Assembly (NCBI GenBank): GCA_947462525.1
Contig: CANHPK010000156.1
Coordinates: 1-5,206 of the forward strand
Direction: 5' to 3'
Length of the DNA: 5,206 nucleotides
From: Roseiflexaceae bacterium
GTDB taxonomy: Bacteria; Chloroflexota; Chloroflexia; Chloroflexales; Roseiflexaceae
How positions within the stretch are numbered: the first letter of the stretch is position 1; each line of letters starts with the position of its first letter. Below, piece after piece: positions 1 through 5,118 of the stretch. Under the pieces are notes generated by a model. It ran no database searches. It was not told the DNA's origin and saw nothing but the letters and a program-made list of their open reading frames with translations. Position numbers and translations under genes: made by a program.

Positions 1-59
1 ATGACTGCCCCGCAATAGATGCACATACGTTCCGTTGTTTGCCAGTTATGCTTGGCCAT
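1..59 (-). CDS. N-terminal fragment of a small CxxC (zinc-ribbon-like) protein, cut by the window edge
   Basis: An ATG at 59-57 opens a frame of 19 complete codons that runs off the start of the window. It reads MAKHNWQTTERMCIYCGAV. The start lies only 3 bases after the TGA of the upstream minus-strand gene, as expected for translationally coupled genes of one transcript. The Cys13-x-x-Cys16-Gly motif is the first half of a typical zinc ribbon. The pattern His-x-Trp followed by Arg-x-Cys-x-x-Cys-Gly is common in very small zinc-ribbon proteins. No strong Shine-Dalgarno is present: only a weak GGCGA lies upstream, inside the end of the preceding gene, so coupling would have to supply initiation. 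The second cysteine pair would be outside the window. The function is unknown. It could be a chance frame, but the composition, the motif and the tight spacing argue for a gene. Confidence 0.55.
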   Translation of the reverse strand, partial: MAKHNWQTTERMCIYCGAV

Positions 60-62
60 GCA

Positions 63-635
63 TCAATTCGCCGGGCACCAGCGGGCGATCCACGCTGGAG
101 CACACAAATCTGCCCAGGCAGATTTTCCCGCATTTCTCATTGTGGTAATCAACCACTGTTCAGCCACAGGCACATTTGTACGGATTGGAGCACCATAGTG
201 CTCGATCGTTGCATAGACCCAGCCACTCCATTGGGTTTGGTCTCGCAACGCCGCGGCAACAACCCAGGGAGGTACGTCGTTGGCGAGTATCAGCGAACCA
301 CGCGGTACCGAGCAATCGCCGGCGCTTAACAGTTCGGTATAGGTAGTAGTTGGGACGAGCAACAAACGTGCAGGAACGACTTGTTTGGTGCAAGTGACAC
401 GAACCGTTACTGGCGTCACAAATCGGAGCAGCACAACGAGGCCGTAGACGGTACAAAGCACAACAAACCAAAATGACAAGAGAGCCCACACACTCGTGGC
501 GAGTGACTGCCGGACCGGGATTGGCCTGCCGCATGACAGACACGAGCGCAAGTTCTTGCGCAGCAACATCCCACAATCAGGGCACGTCAACGCGGGTGCG
601 TTGGCTTGTTTCAACGGGGTGGAGCCGTTTTTCAT
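63..635 (-). CDS. Hypothetical zinc-ribbon protein with one transmembrane helix
   Basis: A 190-residue protein that I do not recognise as a named family. Near the N-terminus is a zinc ribbon, Cys18-x-x-Cys21-Gly then Cys32-x-x-Cys35-Gly, the form often found at the front of bacterial membrane proteins. A hydrophobic segment at about residues 47-70 (ending in YGLVVLL) should be one transmembrane helix. The remaining ~120 residues are a moderately hydrophobic, Trp-containing domain with several cysteines, probably extracytoplasmic if the ribbon is cytosolic. I chose the ATG at 635-633 because AAGGA lies 9 bases upstream of it. The frame stays open to a GTG at 704-702, adding 23 residues, but the upstream starts have no good ribosome site and would leave almost no leader after the predicted promoter. 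The gene is divergent from the NAD(P)-binding gene and is followed after 3 bases by a second CxxC gene. It may be a sensor or scaffold at the membrane, but nothing in the sequence settles the role. Confidence 0.72.
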   Translation of the reverse strand: MKNGSTPLKQANAPALTCPDCGMLLRKNLRSCLSCGRPIPVRQSLATSVWALLSFWFVVLCTVYGLVVLLRFVTPVTVRVTCTKQVVPARLLLVPTTTYTELLSAGDCSVPRGSLILANDVPPWVVAAALRDQTQWSGWVYATIEHYGAPIRTNVPVAEQWLITTMRNAGKSAWADLCAPAWIARWCPAN

Positions 636-692
636 AGCGTCCAATCCTTCTAGGGTGTGGACTATTGCATCACACGTCACTATCTCCATATT

Positions 693-704
693 GTGATGCA
701 TCAC
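693..704. promoter_or_regulatory. 12-bp perfect palindrome in the leader of the zinc-ribbon gene
   Basis: GTGATGCATCAC reads identically on both strands. It falls in the leader of the minus-strand gene, just downstream of the predicted start of transcription and about 60 bases before the chosen ATG. It could be an operator for a dimeric regulator. It shares GTGA/TCAC half-sites with the palindrome at 799-810, there in the opposite arrangement. No known regulator consensus is matched, so function is inference. Confidence 0.3.
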
Positions 705-705
705 G

Positions 706-720
706 TCTCAGAATGTGAGA
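706..720. promoter_or_regulatory. Inverted repeat TCTCA-N5-TGAGA at the minus-strand transcription start
   Basis: Five-base arms separated by 5 bases sit where the predicted minus-strand transcript would begin, right after the -10 at 732-727. That is a classic repressor-operator position. The arms are short, so a chance dyad is possible. Confidence 0.3.
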
Positions 721-726
721 GCGAAA

Positions 727-756
727 ATTACAATTGCATGACGCGGACCCCGTCAA
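727..756 (-). promoter_or_regulatory. Sigma-70-type promoter for the zinc-ribbon gene pair
   Basis: On the minus strand TTGACG (756-751) and TGTAAT (732-727) are separated by 18 bases. Each differs from consensus at one position. Transcription would start near 720 and give a leader of about 85 bases before the ATG at 635. The leader contains the dyads at 706-720 and 693-704. Confidence 0.5.
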
Positions 757-762
757 GCAGGG

Positions 763-768
763 TATAAT
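763..768 (+). promoter_or_regulatory. Consensus -10 element for the NAD(P)-binding gene
   Basis: A perfect TATAAT lies about 70 bases before the chosen start at 840, in a fairly AT-rich stretch. No convincing -35 is found 16-18 bases upstream and there is no TG extension, so it may need an activator. It lies only a few bases from the -35 of the minus-strand promoter (756-751), so the two polymerases would compete for overlapping DNA. Confidence 0.45.
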
Positions 769-798
769 ACGGTAACAGTTTATTTATTCACATACCTC

Positions 799-810
799 TC
801 ACGTACGTGA
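799..810. promoter_or_regulatory. 12-bp perfect palindrome in the leader of the NAD(P)-binding gene
   Basis: TCACGTACGTGA is a perfect palindrome about 25 bases after the predicted plus-strand transcription start and 29 bases before the ATG. Binding here would block elongation or initiation of the plus-strand gene. It overlaps an upstream in-frame GTG/ATG pair (807, 810) that lacks a ribosome site. Operator function is inference. Confidence 0.3.
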
Positions 811-839
811 TGCTGGTAGCATGCAGGGATATCGGTGCT

Positions 840-1475
840 ATGCGGATTGTTATCTTTGGGGCAGGTGGACGCACGGGCAATCATCTGGTGCGGCTCGCTA
901 TTGCACTCGGGCACGATGTGACCGCATTTGTCCGCAAACCGAATAAATTGCCCCTGTCACACGAGCGGATGCGCGTGGTGGTCGGCGACGCGAACGACGA
1001 ATTTCAAGTCGGCCGTGCGATACAAGGTGCCGAAGCGGTGATTTCGACCATCGCACCTATGCAGACTGCCGCCGAAGAGAACCATGCGCAGATGCTGCGT
1101 AACATCATGCACTCGATGGAACGGCACCAAGTGCGGCGGATTGTCGCCCTGAGCGATTCGATCGTCCTCGATCAATCCGGGCTCGCCGGGGTGGTATCGA
1201 CCGGGATGCGGCGCATCTTGTTGACGCCAACACATGCCCGCTGGTTACGCATCAGCGAACAGTACAGTGCCTGCATGCGCAGTTCTTCGCTCGATTGGAC
1301 GTTGGTGTGTACCCATCAACTCACTGACGAACCGTTCAATGGTCGGTATAGTGTCGAAACACGCCACAAAAAAACCAACGTCCGCGTTTCTCGCGCGAAC
1401 GTCGCTGATTTCCTCTTGCGGATTGCCCTCAACGGGAGTCACATCCACGAAATTCCCATCATCGGCAACGCCTAA
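840..1475 (+). CDS. NAD(P)-binding atypical SDR / NmrA-like oxidoreductase
   Basis: A 211-residue Rossmann protein of the NAD(P)H-binding (NmrA-like, flavin-reductase/BVR-B-type) group of atypical short-chain dehydrogenases. Strand one is immediately followed by Gly7-Ala-Gly-Gly-Arg-Thr-Gly13, the nucleotide-binding loop. Arg32 after the second strand suggests NADP(H) preference. Gly49-Asp50 matches the adenine-site GD of the family, VISTIAP (67-73) is the fourth-strand region, and SRANVADF (184-191) is the usual C-terminal family signature. The length is normal. The classical SDR Tyr-x-x-x-Lys motif is not seen, as expected for this group, so catalysis is not assured. The ATG at 840 puts the Rossmann strand at the N-terminus, as in relatives, and has AGGGA 10 bases upstream. 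The in-frame GTG at 807 and ATG at 810 would add an unrelated tail and have no ribosome site. The substrate is unknown. The stop overlaps the convergent phosphatase gene. Confidence 0.85.
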   Translation: MRIVIFGAGGRTGNHLVRLAIALGHDVTAFVRKPNKLPLSHERMRVVVGDANDEFQVGRAIQGAEAVISTIAPMQTAAEENHAQMLRNIMHSMERHQVRRIVALSDSIVLDQSGLAGVVSTGMRRILLTPTHARWLRISEQYSACMRSSSLDWTLVCTHQLTDEPFNGRYSVETRHKKTNVRVSRANVADFLLRIALNGSHIHEIPIIGNA

Positions 1476-2206
1476 TCCCCCGCCGAATCGAGTAATTTTG
1501 CCCGAATCGCCGCAACCTCTTCGTTCGTGACACCGATGCTCTGCATATAGCCGGCTGCATCCGTGTAGGTCGACGCGAGATGTATGAGCAGGGCATTGAT
1601 GTATTCATGCTTTGCGGCAATGAGATTTTCGAACTGGGCCTTGGGCACAAAAAACGGCCGCACACTCTGGATGTCGGCGCTGATGGCCTGCAAGTTTTGC
1701 TGACTCTGGATGTAGTCATCGATGATGTCTGTATCTGACACACCGACGAGATTCAACAGCAGTGCAGACATTATCCCCGTGCGGTCCTTACCGATAAAAC
1801 AGTGGAGCAATGTGGTCGCAGGTGCATCTGCCAGAATACCCAAAATCGTCCGGATCGGCACGCCGCCTTGATCAAGAATGGTACAGTACCACCCGCCGAG
1901 ATCACGAAACTGCCGAATCATTCCCATGTAACTCGTTTCGACATACAGAGGAATGTGTTTGAAGTCGACCTGTGGATGCCCTGCAAATCGATTGGGACGC
2001 TGTGCAAGCTCGTGTGCGTAGCGCATGTCGATGACCGTTTGCAATCCGCGGTCGATCATGTGTTGGCGTGACCTATCCGAAATACGGTAGGGCGCATCAC
2101 CGCGCACAAAAACACCGTGCCGTGTCATCTGACCGGTCCGCGTACGGAACCCGCCGAGGTCCCGCACATTGACCATTCCTTCGATGTCAATATCCCGATT
2201 GCCCAT
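1472..2206 (-). CDS. Tyrosine-phosphatase family protein (Y_phosphatase3 / PTP-like)
   Basis: A 244-residue protein of the bacterial tyrosine/serine phosphatase family typified by Mycobacterium PtpB and Listeria LipA. The catalytic P-loop is visible as His135-Cys136-Phe-Ile-Gly-Lys-Asp-Arg142-Thr-Gly, the Cys-x5-Arg signature with the family-typical GKDRTG ending. Cys136 would be the nucleophile and Arg142 would bind phosphate. Other family marks are NVRDLGG (13-19), VRGDAP (34-39, where FRS is more usual) and VIDMR (58-62). The C-terminal half is helical. There is no signal peptide or membrane segment, so it is probably cytosolic. Family members hydrolyse phosphotyrosine, phosphoserine or phosphoinositides; the substrate here cannot be told. 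It starts 27 bases after the epimerase stop with GAAGAG upstream of the ATG, which suggests one transcript. Its TAG overlaps the TAA of the convergent gene. Confidence 0.88.
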   Translation of the reverse strand: MGNRDIDIEGMVNVRDLGGFRTRTGQMTRHGVFVRGDAPYRISDRSRQHMIDRGLQTVIDMRYAHELAQRPNRFAGHPQVDFKHIPLYVETSYMGMIRQFRDLGGWYCTILDQGGVPIRTILGILADAPATTLLHCFIGKDRTGIMSALLLNLVGVSDTDIIDDYIQSQQNLQAISADIQSVRPFFVPKAQFENLIAAKHEYINALLIHLASTYTDAAGYMQSIGVTNEEVAAIRAKLLDSAGD

Positions 2207-2233
2207 ACGGTCTCTTCACTCTATGTTTTTCGT

Positions 2234-3139
2234 TTATTCGAGGATGTAGCCGGACATCGCTTCGCGCCCTTCGCCGGGTTGCAACACAAATACATGATGG
2301 TCGGCGATGCCCTGAGCGAGCATATTGAAGCCGTCATTCGTGTTCGTCACTGGTTCGACCGCAATATACGGAAATTCTACTGGCATATACACTATAACAT
2401 TGCGGTAGAGGTGATCCATCCAATGCGTAATGTGTGTGTTGGATGTTGGATATACAAAGCGGATAGGCTTACCGAGGACTCGATTGGTCAAACAGTCGTC
2501 CACAAAGACACTGCCCAGTGGCCGCAACTGCTGGTAGTCGAGTCGGGCATCGACCGGCGTCGGTGCACCGACGGGCATGCAATCGACAAGGGGGAACGCA
2601 TGGGTGCAGGGGATTTCGAGTGACAGGCTATCGGCCGCATTGGTCAGACTACGCATAATGAACGGATGGGTACCAAAACCAGCCGGCATGGGTTGAGTGT
2701 CCATGTTGGCCAACCCAATCCGGGTGCTGAAGTTGTTGCGCTCGAGGCGGTACTCGACCCACGCGGTGAACGCAAACGGGAAATTGACTGCGGCGTGTTG
2801 ACGCGAGTCGAACGTCATGCGGATGTGTGTTTCGTCGGCGGACACAACAGCGAGTGCATACTCACGTACCACCCCATGGATGGCAGTGCCGTCGGGCCAA
2901 TTTGCGTGCATCAAATAGTCGACGCCTTGGAACGTCATTTTGGCAGACTTTATGCGGTTGGACCAGGGAATGAGCGGGTAACTCGCAGTCTGGAGTGCAT
3001 TGGTCAGATCGGCTTCGGCAGTCGGGCGAAAAAAATCGTGCCATGCACCTGCACGGTTGACGCGTGCGTATGCAATGGATCCCCCGCTGTGTGGCAAAAC
3101 GCCGACCTGCCACGAGTCATTTTGTAACGTATGCAGCAT
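2234..3139 (-). CDS. Aldose 1-epimerase (galactose mutarotase) family protein
   Basis: A 301-residue protein of the galactose-mutarotase-like fold, which interconverts alpha and beta anomers of aldoses in the cytosol. The expected active-site elements appear in order: Asn61-Arg62 (SNRI), His88 (AIHG), His158 (GFGTHPF), Asp215 (VFVDD) and Glu262 (VEPVTNTNDGFN). In characterised GalM proteins the second histidine and this glutamate are the acid/base pair, so the enzyme looks intact. It is shorter than classical GalM (about 340 residues) and closer to the YihR/YeaD-like or general aldose-epimerase subfamilies, so I give no symbol. The true sugar may be a hexose, a sulfosugar or a sugar phosphate. 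The ATG has a near-perfect ribosome site, GGAGGGG, 4 bases upstream. It follows mdh after a terminator hairpin and precedes the phosphatase gene by 27 bases. No other sugar genes are in view. Confidence 0.88.
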   Translation of the reverse strand: MLHTLQNDSWQVGVLPHSGGSIAYARVNRAGAWHDFFRPTAEADLTNALQTASYPLIPWSNRIKSAKMTFQGVDYLMHANWPDGTAIHGVVREYALAVVSADETHIRMTFDSRQHAAVNFPFAFTAWVEYRLERNNFSTRIGLANMDTQPMPAGFGTHPFIMRSLTNAADSLSLEIPCTHAFPLVDCMPVGAPTPVDARLDYQQLRPLGSVFVDDCLTNRVLGKPIRFVYPTSNTHITHWMDHLYRNVIVYMPVEFPYIAVEPVTNTNDGFNMLAQGIADHHVFVLQPGEGREAMSGYILE

Positions 3140-3153
3140 GTGACCCCTCCATG

Positions 3154-3183
3154 AAAACAGCGAGCCACGAAGTGACTCGCTGT
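3154..3183 (-). terminator. Intrinsic terminator after mdh
   Basis: In minus-strand RNA 3183-3157 folds into a 12-bp stem, including one U-G wobble, around a UUC loop. It is followed by UUUU and then C. On the plus strand the wobble becomes a C-A mismatch and there is no T run, so the structure is directional. It lies 13 bases after the mdh stop. Only three bases separate the U tract from the GGAGGGG ribosome site of the next gene. Termination is probably partial, or the epimerase gene has its own promoter inside mdh. Confidence 0.7.
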
Positions 3184-3196
3184 CAATCGGCCATGA

Positions 3197-4138
3197 TTAG
3201 GCGTCGAGGTCCATACCCTTGAGGGCTTCGATGGAGCTCTTGACGGCGGCGGCGCTGGCGGCAACAAGGGCCTTCTCGTCGGCGTTCAGGTTGAGCTGAA
3301 TGACCTTTTTGACACCGCCGGCGCCGAGGACACACGGCACACCGAAGTACATGTCGTTGAGGCCGTATTCGCCCTCGAGGTAGCATGCTGCCGGCAGGAC
3401 GCGGTTCTTGTCGCGGACCACAGCCTCGACCATCTGTACGGTGGCAGCAGCCGGGGCATAGTAGGCCGAGCCAGTCTTGAGCAGGTTGACGATTTCGCCG
3501 CCGCCTTTGCGGGCGCGTTCGACGATTTCGTCGAGGCGACCAGCGGGGATGAAGTCGGTTACTGGGATACCACCGATGGTGGTGAAACGTGGCAATGGGA
3601 CCATTTCGTCACCGTGGCCACCCATCAACATGGCCTGGATGTCTTCGACCGAGACGCCGGTCTCCATTGCAATGAAGGTGCGGTAGCGGGCGGCGTCGAG
3701 CACGCCGGCTTGGCCGATGACGCGCTCTTTGGGGAAGCCGCTGACCTGGCGGGCCAGGTAGACCATCGTGTCGAGCGGGTTGTTAACCATAATAATGACG
3801 GCCTTGGGCGACAACGGGGCCGCCTTTGAGATGCAGTCACGGGTGATTTTTGCGTTGATTTTGATGAGGTCTTCGCGGGTCATACCCGGTTTGCGGGGAG
3901 CACCCGAGGTGACCACAATGACGTCGGAGTTGGCGGTGTCGGCGTAGTCGTTGGTGCCGATGATTTTGAGGTCAAAACCTTCGATCGGGGCAGATTCGGC
4001 CAGGTCGAGACCCTTGCCCTGCGGAATACCTTCGGCGATGTCGAGCAATACGACGTCGCCCAGTTCCTTTGAGGCAATCCAATGAGCAGCGGTCGAACCG
4101 ACGAAACCTGCTCCGATAATCGTAATCTTGGCGCGCAT
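3197..4138 (-). CDS. mdh: Malate dehydrogenase (LDH-like, Chloroflexus type)
   Basis: A 313-residue NAD-dependent malate dehydrogenase that interconverts malate and oxaloacetate in the cytosol; the family is usually tetrameric. It shows the Rossmann loop Gly9-Ala-Gly-Phe-Val-Gly14, Asp33 (NAD ribose), and the mobile loop GAPRKPGMTRED (79-90). Arg82 in that loop marks malate rather than lactate specificity (lactate dehydrogenases have Gln). Arg88, Asn120, Asp148 and Arg151 are the substrate and relay residues, and His175 in GGHGDEM is catalytic. No key residue is missing and the length is normal. The sequence is very like the Chloroflexus enzyme as I remember it. The ATG at 4138 is chosen because it opens directly on the first Rossmann strand and has GGAGG 6 bases upstream. 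The open frame continues 102 codons further 5', but through repeat DNA. A terminator follows the gene. Confidence 0.96.
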   Translation of the reverse strand: MRAKITIIGAGFVGSTAAHWIASKELGDVVLLDIAEGIPQGKGLDLAESAPIEGFDLKIIGTNDYADTANSDVIVVTSGAPRKPGMTREDLIKINAKITRDCISKAAPLSPKAVIIMVNNPLDTMVYLARQVSGFPKERVIGQAGVLDAARYRTFIAMETGVSVEDIQAMLMGGHGDEMVPLPRFTTIGGIPVTDFIPAGRLDEIVERARKGGGEIVNLLKTGSAYYAPAAATVQMVEAVVRDKNRVLPAACYLEGEYGLNDMYFGVPCVLGAGGVKKVIQLNLNADEKALVAASAAAVKSSIEALKGMDLDA

Positions 4139-4173
4139 TGCGTTCCTCCCACAAAAATGACGTCTGACGGCAT

Positions 4174-4182
4174 ATTTTACCA
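4174..4182 (-). promoter_or_regulatory. Extended -10 promoter of mdh
   Basis: On the minus strand TGG followed by TAAAAT (4179-4174) forms an extended -10 with one mismatch in the hexamer. Transcription would start near 4167, giving a leader of about 29 bases that carries the GGAGG ribosome site. No good -35 is seen, and that region is occupied by the decayed heptamer tract at 4197-4224. Confidence 0.45.
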
Positions 4183-4196
4183 CCCAATGCCGCAAA

Positions 4197-4224
4197 GTTA
4201 TCAGGTATCTGTTATGAGCTATCA
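4197..4224. repeat. Degenerate heptanucleotide tract (GTTATCA-like)
   Basis: Four successive 7-base units, GTTATCA, GGTATCT, GTTATGA and GCTATCA, keep the period with substitutions. Read on the minus strand the unit is TGATAAC, close to the TGATCTC phase of the perfect array at 4371-4412. The two tracts therefore look like inverted relatives. It lies just upstream of the mdh promoter and is noncoding. Confidence 0.5.
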
Positions 4225-4239
4225 GATGAGGGTGTGGGG

Positions 4240-4279
4240 TACGTTCACGCAGCGTCGCAGTGGAACAGAGAACGCAGAG
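4240..4279 (+). repeat. Diverged fragment of the 136-bp repeat family
   Basis: Aligned without gaps to 4919-4958 of the downstream tandem array, 31 of 40 positions agree. The match covers the hairpin 3' arm (TCACGC, then CGCAG) and the following GAGAACG. It has the same orientation as the downstream array. Part of the gene-free stretch 4139-4501. Confidence 0.6.
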
Positions 4280-4363
4280 GAAAAAATGAACCATGTACCT
4301 CGTATGAATTGGAGTGCGCAAATCCATGTCAACGAGCCACTTGCACTTTTGACTCACAATTGT

Positions 4364-4412
4364 TCCTGATCTCTGATCTCTGATCTCTGATCTCTGATCT
4401 CTGATCTCTGAT
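4364..4412. repeat. Heptanucleotide tandem array (CTCTGAT x6 plus one imperfect unit)
   Basis: Six perfect CTCTGAT units occupy 4371-4412, preceded by TCCTGAT at 4364-4370. Each junction creates a GATC site, giving six GATCs at exact 7-base spacing (the first at 4368), with a seventh at 4424. Such short tandem heptamers occur between genes in cyanobacteria and other bacteria and usually vary in copy number by slippage. The array lies about 40 bases upstream of the 2TM-gene -10 and is otherwise gene-free. Confidence 0.95.
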
Positions 4413-4418
4413 AACTCT

Positions 4419-4437
4419 TGCATGATCGTGCTCCTCT
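4419..4437 (+). repeat. Short fragment matching the 136-bp repeat
   Basis: Positions 4419-4437 match 5170-5188 in the third repeat copy with one mismatch in 19. The last 15 bases (TGATCGTGCTCCTCT) are identical. It sits where a -35 element of the next promoter would be. Confidence 0.65.
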
Positions 4438-4449
4438 TGAACACGCAGA

Positions 4450-4458
4450 TGCTATAAT
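4450..4458 (+). promoter_or_regulatory. Extended -10 promoter of the 2TM-domain gene
   Basis: TGC followed by a perfect TATAAT (4453-4458) is an extended -10, which can work without a -35; none is present at 17 bases. Transcription should start near 4465, leaving a leader of about 37 bases with the GGAGGG ribosome site at 4492-4497. Confidence 0.6.
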
Positions 4459-4501
4459 CGTGTTCCTATCAAATTGTCATTTCGATGAGACGGAGGGCGT
4501 C

Positions 4502-4798
4502 ATGGAAGAGACCACACACAACGAGCAGTCCGATGCATATCGCGAGCAGATCCGCAAACGCATCAAGCGGCAACACGAGTTCCAACGATACTTGTCGGTT
4601 TGGTTCGGCGTGTCGCTCATATTGACGATTATCTGGTGGCTATCGCCTGGGCCACAGTACTTCTGGCCGGTCTGGCCGATGTTCGGGATGGGTATTGGTG
4701 CCTTTTTTCAATGGCGTGCGGCATACGGCACCCCACCGCGCGAGATAACCGACGCAGACATCGACGCCGAGATTGACCGCATCAAGAAGAGCAAATAG
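4502..4798 (+). CDS. 2TM-domain small membrane protein
   Basis: A 98-residue protein matching the bacterial 2TM-domain pattern. A basic amphipathic N-terminal helix (RKRIKRQHEFQRYL, 18-31) leads into a first membrane segment (about 29-47). A short turn (SPGPQYF) and a second segment (about 53-71, PVWPMFGMGIGAFF) follow. The WPMFGMGIG stretch is the usual conserved core. The C-terminal tail (EITDADIDAEIDRIKKSK) is charged and helical, resembling short oligomerisation tails on such proteins. Both termini are probably cytosolic. In other proteins this domain is found alone or fused to sensor kinases and regulators; here it is alone and its role is unknown. The ATG at 4502 has GGAGGG 4 bases upstream and lies downstream of the predicted transcription start. 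The frame opens at 4418 but that part precedes the promoter. No neighbour shares its strand; repeats lie on both sides. Confidence 0.85.
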   Translation: MEETTHNEQSDAYREQIRKRIKRQHEFQRYLSVWFGVSLILTIIWWLSPGPQYFWPVWPMFGMGIGAFFQWRAAYGTPPREITDADIDAEIDRIKKSK

Positions 4799-4883
4799 GC
4801 TCACACCATGCCGTGGATTGATGGCACGCCGCAAAAACGGGGACGTCTACGTCCTAGCAAAATCGCAACACATACATTCTCGG

Positions 4884-4942
4884 CCTCTCCGTGTCTCTGC
4901 GTTATCGTGCTCCAAGGGAACGCTCACGCGGAGGCGCAGAGG
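4884..4942 (+). repeat. Long hairpin of repeat copy 1
   Basis: Same fold as the hairpin at 5020-5078. The arms are CCTCT, GTG and an 11-base segment on the 5' side and their complements on the 3' side. In this copy G to T at 4903 breaks one pair near the loop; the change at 4890 lies in the bulge and has no effect. No T run follows, so it is not a standard terminator. Confidence 0.6.
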
Positions 4943-4951
4943 AACTGAGAA

Positions 4952-4982
4952 CGTACAGCCATGGGGCAGCCACACCCGTACG
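4952..4982. repeat. Second, smaller dyad of repeat copy 1
   Basis: CGTAC (4952-4956) and GTACG (4978-4982) form outer arms. TGG and CCA can pair inside them; the A at 4961 removes the fourth inner pair that is present in copy 2. Confidence 0.45.
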
Positions 4983-5019
4983 CCGGGTCGTGCTCCCAGC
5001 CTTGCGTTTACATACTCTG

Positions 5020-5078
5020 CCTCTCTGTGTCTCTGCGTGATCGTGCTCCAAGGGAACGCTCACGCGGAGGCGCAGAGG
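5020..5078 (+). repeat. Long hairpin of repeat copy 2
   Basis: CCTCT (5020-5024), a two-base bulge, GTG (5027-5029) and an 11-base segment (5030-5040) pair with 5060-5070, CGC (5071-5073) and AGAGG (5074-5078). This gives 19 pairs including several G-U wobbles around a 19-base loop. This is a cruciform- or RNA-hairpin-forming unit of the type seen in intergenic repeat families. Confidence 0.65.
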
Positions 5079-5087
5079 AATTGAGAA

Positions 5088-5118
5088 CGTACAGCCGTGG
5101 GGCAGCCACACCCGTACG
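5088..5118. repeat. Second, smaller dyad of repeat copy 2
   Basis: Outer arms CGTAC (5088-5092) and GTACG (5114-5118) and inner arms GTGG and CCAC form a short two-part stem. It is the equivalent of 4952-4982 with the inner stem intact. Confidence 0.45.

Noticed and set aside
2117..2623. Long plus-strand open frame opposite the epimerase gene (and similar frames at 39-329 and 2666-3127)
   Set aside because: They are antisense shadows of well-supported genes, with no ribosome sites and no domain resemblance.
4139..4444. A 102-codon in-frame N-terminal extension of malate dehydrogenase
   Set aside because: It runs through the mdh ribosome site, the predicted promoter and the heptamer array (producing a repeated EIRDQRS peptide). 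The family starts at MRAKITIIGAG, so the extension is only an open frame in repeat DNA.
4418..4501. Upstream start of the 2TM-domain gene at 4418
   Set aside because: It precedes the extended -10 promoter and has no ribosome site. The ATG at 4502 has GGAGGG in place and matches the family length.
4833..4854. Minus-strand terminator: a GGACGT/ACGTCC inverted repeat followed by CCG and five T
   Set aside because: The stem is only 5-6 bp with a tiny loop, three bases separate it from the T run, and no minus-strand gene upstream of it is visible in the window.
4884..5078. Repeat hairpins as intrinsic terminators of the 2TM gene
   Set aside because: The stems are long enough but no T run follows on either strand, and the first hairpin begins about 85 bases after the stop codon.
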